Source: Candidatus Poseidoniaceae archaeon (GTDB lineage: Archaea; Thermoplasmatota; Poseidoniia; Poseidoniales; Poseidoniaceae). Taken from it: a DNA stretch of 17,195 nucleotides. A model generated the notes under the pieces. The model was not told the origin of the DNA. It did no database searches and was given only the letters and a program-made list of their open reading frames with translations. The translations under genes were made by a program, and so were the position numbers. Shown one piece after another: positions 16,443-17,195 of the stretch. Numbering within the stretch: position 1 is the first letter of the stretch; every line of letters starts with the position of its first letter. The stretch lies in NCBI GenBank assembly GCA_022451835.1, contig JAKUNX010000027.1, positions 1 to 17,195 on the forward strand. The letters run 5' to 3'.

Positions 16443-16481
16443 CTACATATTGTAGGTAATTTGTTCGACGAAATCGTCGAA
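16443..16481. other. Two adjacent inverted repeats (hairpins) between genes
   Basis: CTACA-TAT-TGTAG (16443-16455) and TTCGACG-AAAT-CGTCGAA (16464-16481) are perfect inverted repeats with 3- and 4-base loops. They lie just after the zinc-ribbon gene's stop and before the next gene. The second could form a stable RNA hairpin and is followed by TTATATT. They could end the upstream transcript, or be protein-binding sites next to the promoter of the downstream gene. Confidence 0.35.
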
Positions 16482-16536
16482 TTATATTGCTATTCATTAG
16501 GCGGCTAATTCATAGATGATATGCAGATTGGGCAAC

Positions 16537-17195
16537 ATGGTCGCGCAGCGATTCATGGTCGTGGCTCTGGTCGCGTTGTTGATGACATTTATTCCAACCT
16601 CATCAGCAGATGACAATATACAGAGCGCTACTACCTTAACTCCTAATACTCAAACCTCTGAGAAAGTCTGCTATACAGACGGTTGTTCACCAGTTGATCA
16701 AACAGATTGGTGGAAAGTGAATGGCTACAAAGGTGATGTAATTACTATTTCATTTCAAGGCAAGCCTCTGAACAACCAAGATTGGTTGTGTTTTTGGGGA
16801 GATGGATGGGAAGGAGATGTTTCAATCCACAGGGCTGACGGCTCAGAGATTGGTAGCACATACGTAACTGATGATGACCCAGATGTTTCATACACAGTTA
16901 GTCTCAATACAGAGGGCCAAGTATACATCAAGGTAAAAGGTCGAGACAGCAATTGTAACGACGAAATTAGATATGATTTACTAGCAACTATTGATACTGC
17001 TCAACGTGATACTGATGAGGACGGATATATTGATTCTGAAGATGCGTGCGACCTTACTCCGGGAACTTCACAATATGACAGAAAAGGCTGTCCTGACAGT
17101 GACCTTGATGTTTACTCAGACACAGAATTAGGCTGGGGTCCAAATAACGGTGCAGATGCATTCACGTTCCAACCCTCCCACTGTGAGGACTCTGA
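16537..17195 (+). CDS. Secreted protein with PPC-like domain and TSP3-like calcium repeats (partial, runs off right edge)
   Basis: An open frame from the ATG at 16537 to the window end gives the first 219 residues. It has a clear signal peptide (MVAQRFMVVALVALLMTFIP, then TSSA near residue 24). Residues ~40-150 contain DQTDWWKVNGYKGDVITISF and DGSEIGS and resemble the beta-sandwich PPC (pre-peptidase C-terminal) domain. They include several cysteines (C45, C50, C85, C140) that may pair. Residues ~158-194 hold DTDEDGYIDSEDACD and CPDSDLDVYSD, the D-x-D-x-D-G pattern of thrombospondin type 3 repeats, which bind calcium; more repeats probably follow beyond the edge. An in-frame TTG at 16528 is an alternative start. 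TTATAT at 16481-16486 could be its TATA box. Likely a surface or secreted protein; its role is unknown. Confidence 0.85.
   Translation, partial: MVAQRFMVVALVALLMTFIPTSSADDNIQSATTLTPNTQTSEKVCYTDGCSPVDQTDWWKVNGYKGDVITISFQGKPLNNQDWLCFWGDGWEGDVSIHRADGSEIGSTYVTDDDPDVSYTVSLNTEGQVYIKVKGRDSNCNDEIRYDLLATIDTAQRDTDEDGYIDSEDACDLTPGTSQYDRKGCPDSDLDVYSDTELGWGPNNGADAFTFQPSHCEDS

Noticed and set aside
16210..16497. 95-residue minus-strand open frame
   Set aside because: Its hydrophobic, isoleucine-rich sequence is the mirror of the membrane helices of the zinc-ribbon protein, which has a convincing ribbon and start.
1..17195. tRNA, rRNA, CRISPR or insertion-sequence features
   Set aside because: No tRNA-like T-loop with matching acceptor arms, no regularly spaced direct repeats, and no transposase motif or terminal inverted repeats were seen; all spacers are about 110 bases or less.

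Overview
The window reads as a compact, AT-rich archaeal chromosome. The best guess is a planktonic Marine Group II/III euryarchaeon (Poseidoniales-like). This rests on an archaeal/eukaryotic wybutosine enzyme (Taw2), stand-alone RAM (Lrp/AsnC ligand-binding) proteins, very large secreted proteins held by one C-terminal membrane helix, mixed Shine-Dalgarno and apparently leaderless starts, and gene ends that abut or overlap. The lineage is an inference from gene content and style; no rRNA or other phylogenetic marker is present. There is no tRNA, rRNA, insertion sequence, CRISPR array or prophage gene that I can recognise, and no gap over about 110 bases.

Layout, left to right: the tail of a membrane protein (1-149, +); Taw2 (minus); a ~1026-residue secreted, C-terminally anchored protein of no family I recognise (plus); a bacterial-type UvrC nuclease (minus) meeting it tail to tail with a 4-base overlap; a winged-helix plus STAND/NB-ARC-like ATPase (plus), divergent from uvrC across a short spacer with two small palindromes; two tandem RAM-domain proteins (minus) that look translationally coupled; a 1587-residue surface protein with a parallel beta-helix followed by several PKD/Ig-like modules and a C-terminal anchor (plus); a family-2 glycosyltransferase (minus) and a GT-B family-4 glycosyltransferase (plus), divergent across a 15-base palindrome; a small zinc-ribbon membrane protein (plus); and the N-terminal part of another secreted protein with a PPC-like domain and thrombospondin-type-3-like calcium repeats, cut off by the window end (plus).

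Functionally the window mixes information processing (tRNA-Phe modification, nucleotide excision repair), regulation (STAND regulator, RAM sensors) and cell-surface construction (three secreted or anchored proteins and two glycosyltransferases that could build glycans). The genes alternate in strand, so most are probably transcribed singly; only the RAM pair looks like an operon. I see no clear-cut new defence system. The best leads are the wHTH-STAND protein, the unrecognised 1026-residue surface protein, the UvrC without its usual linker cysteines, and the coupled RAM pair.
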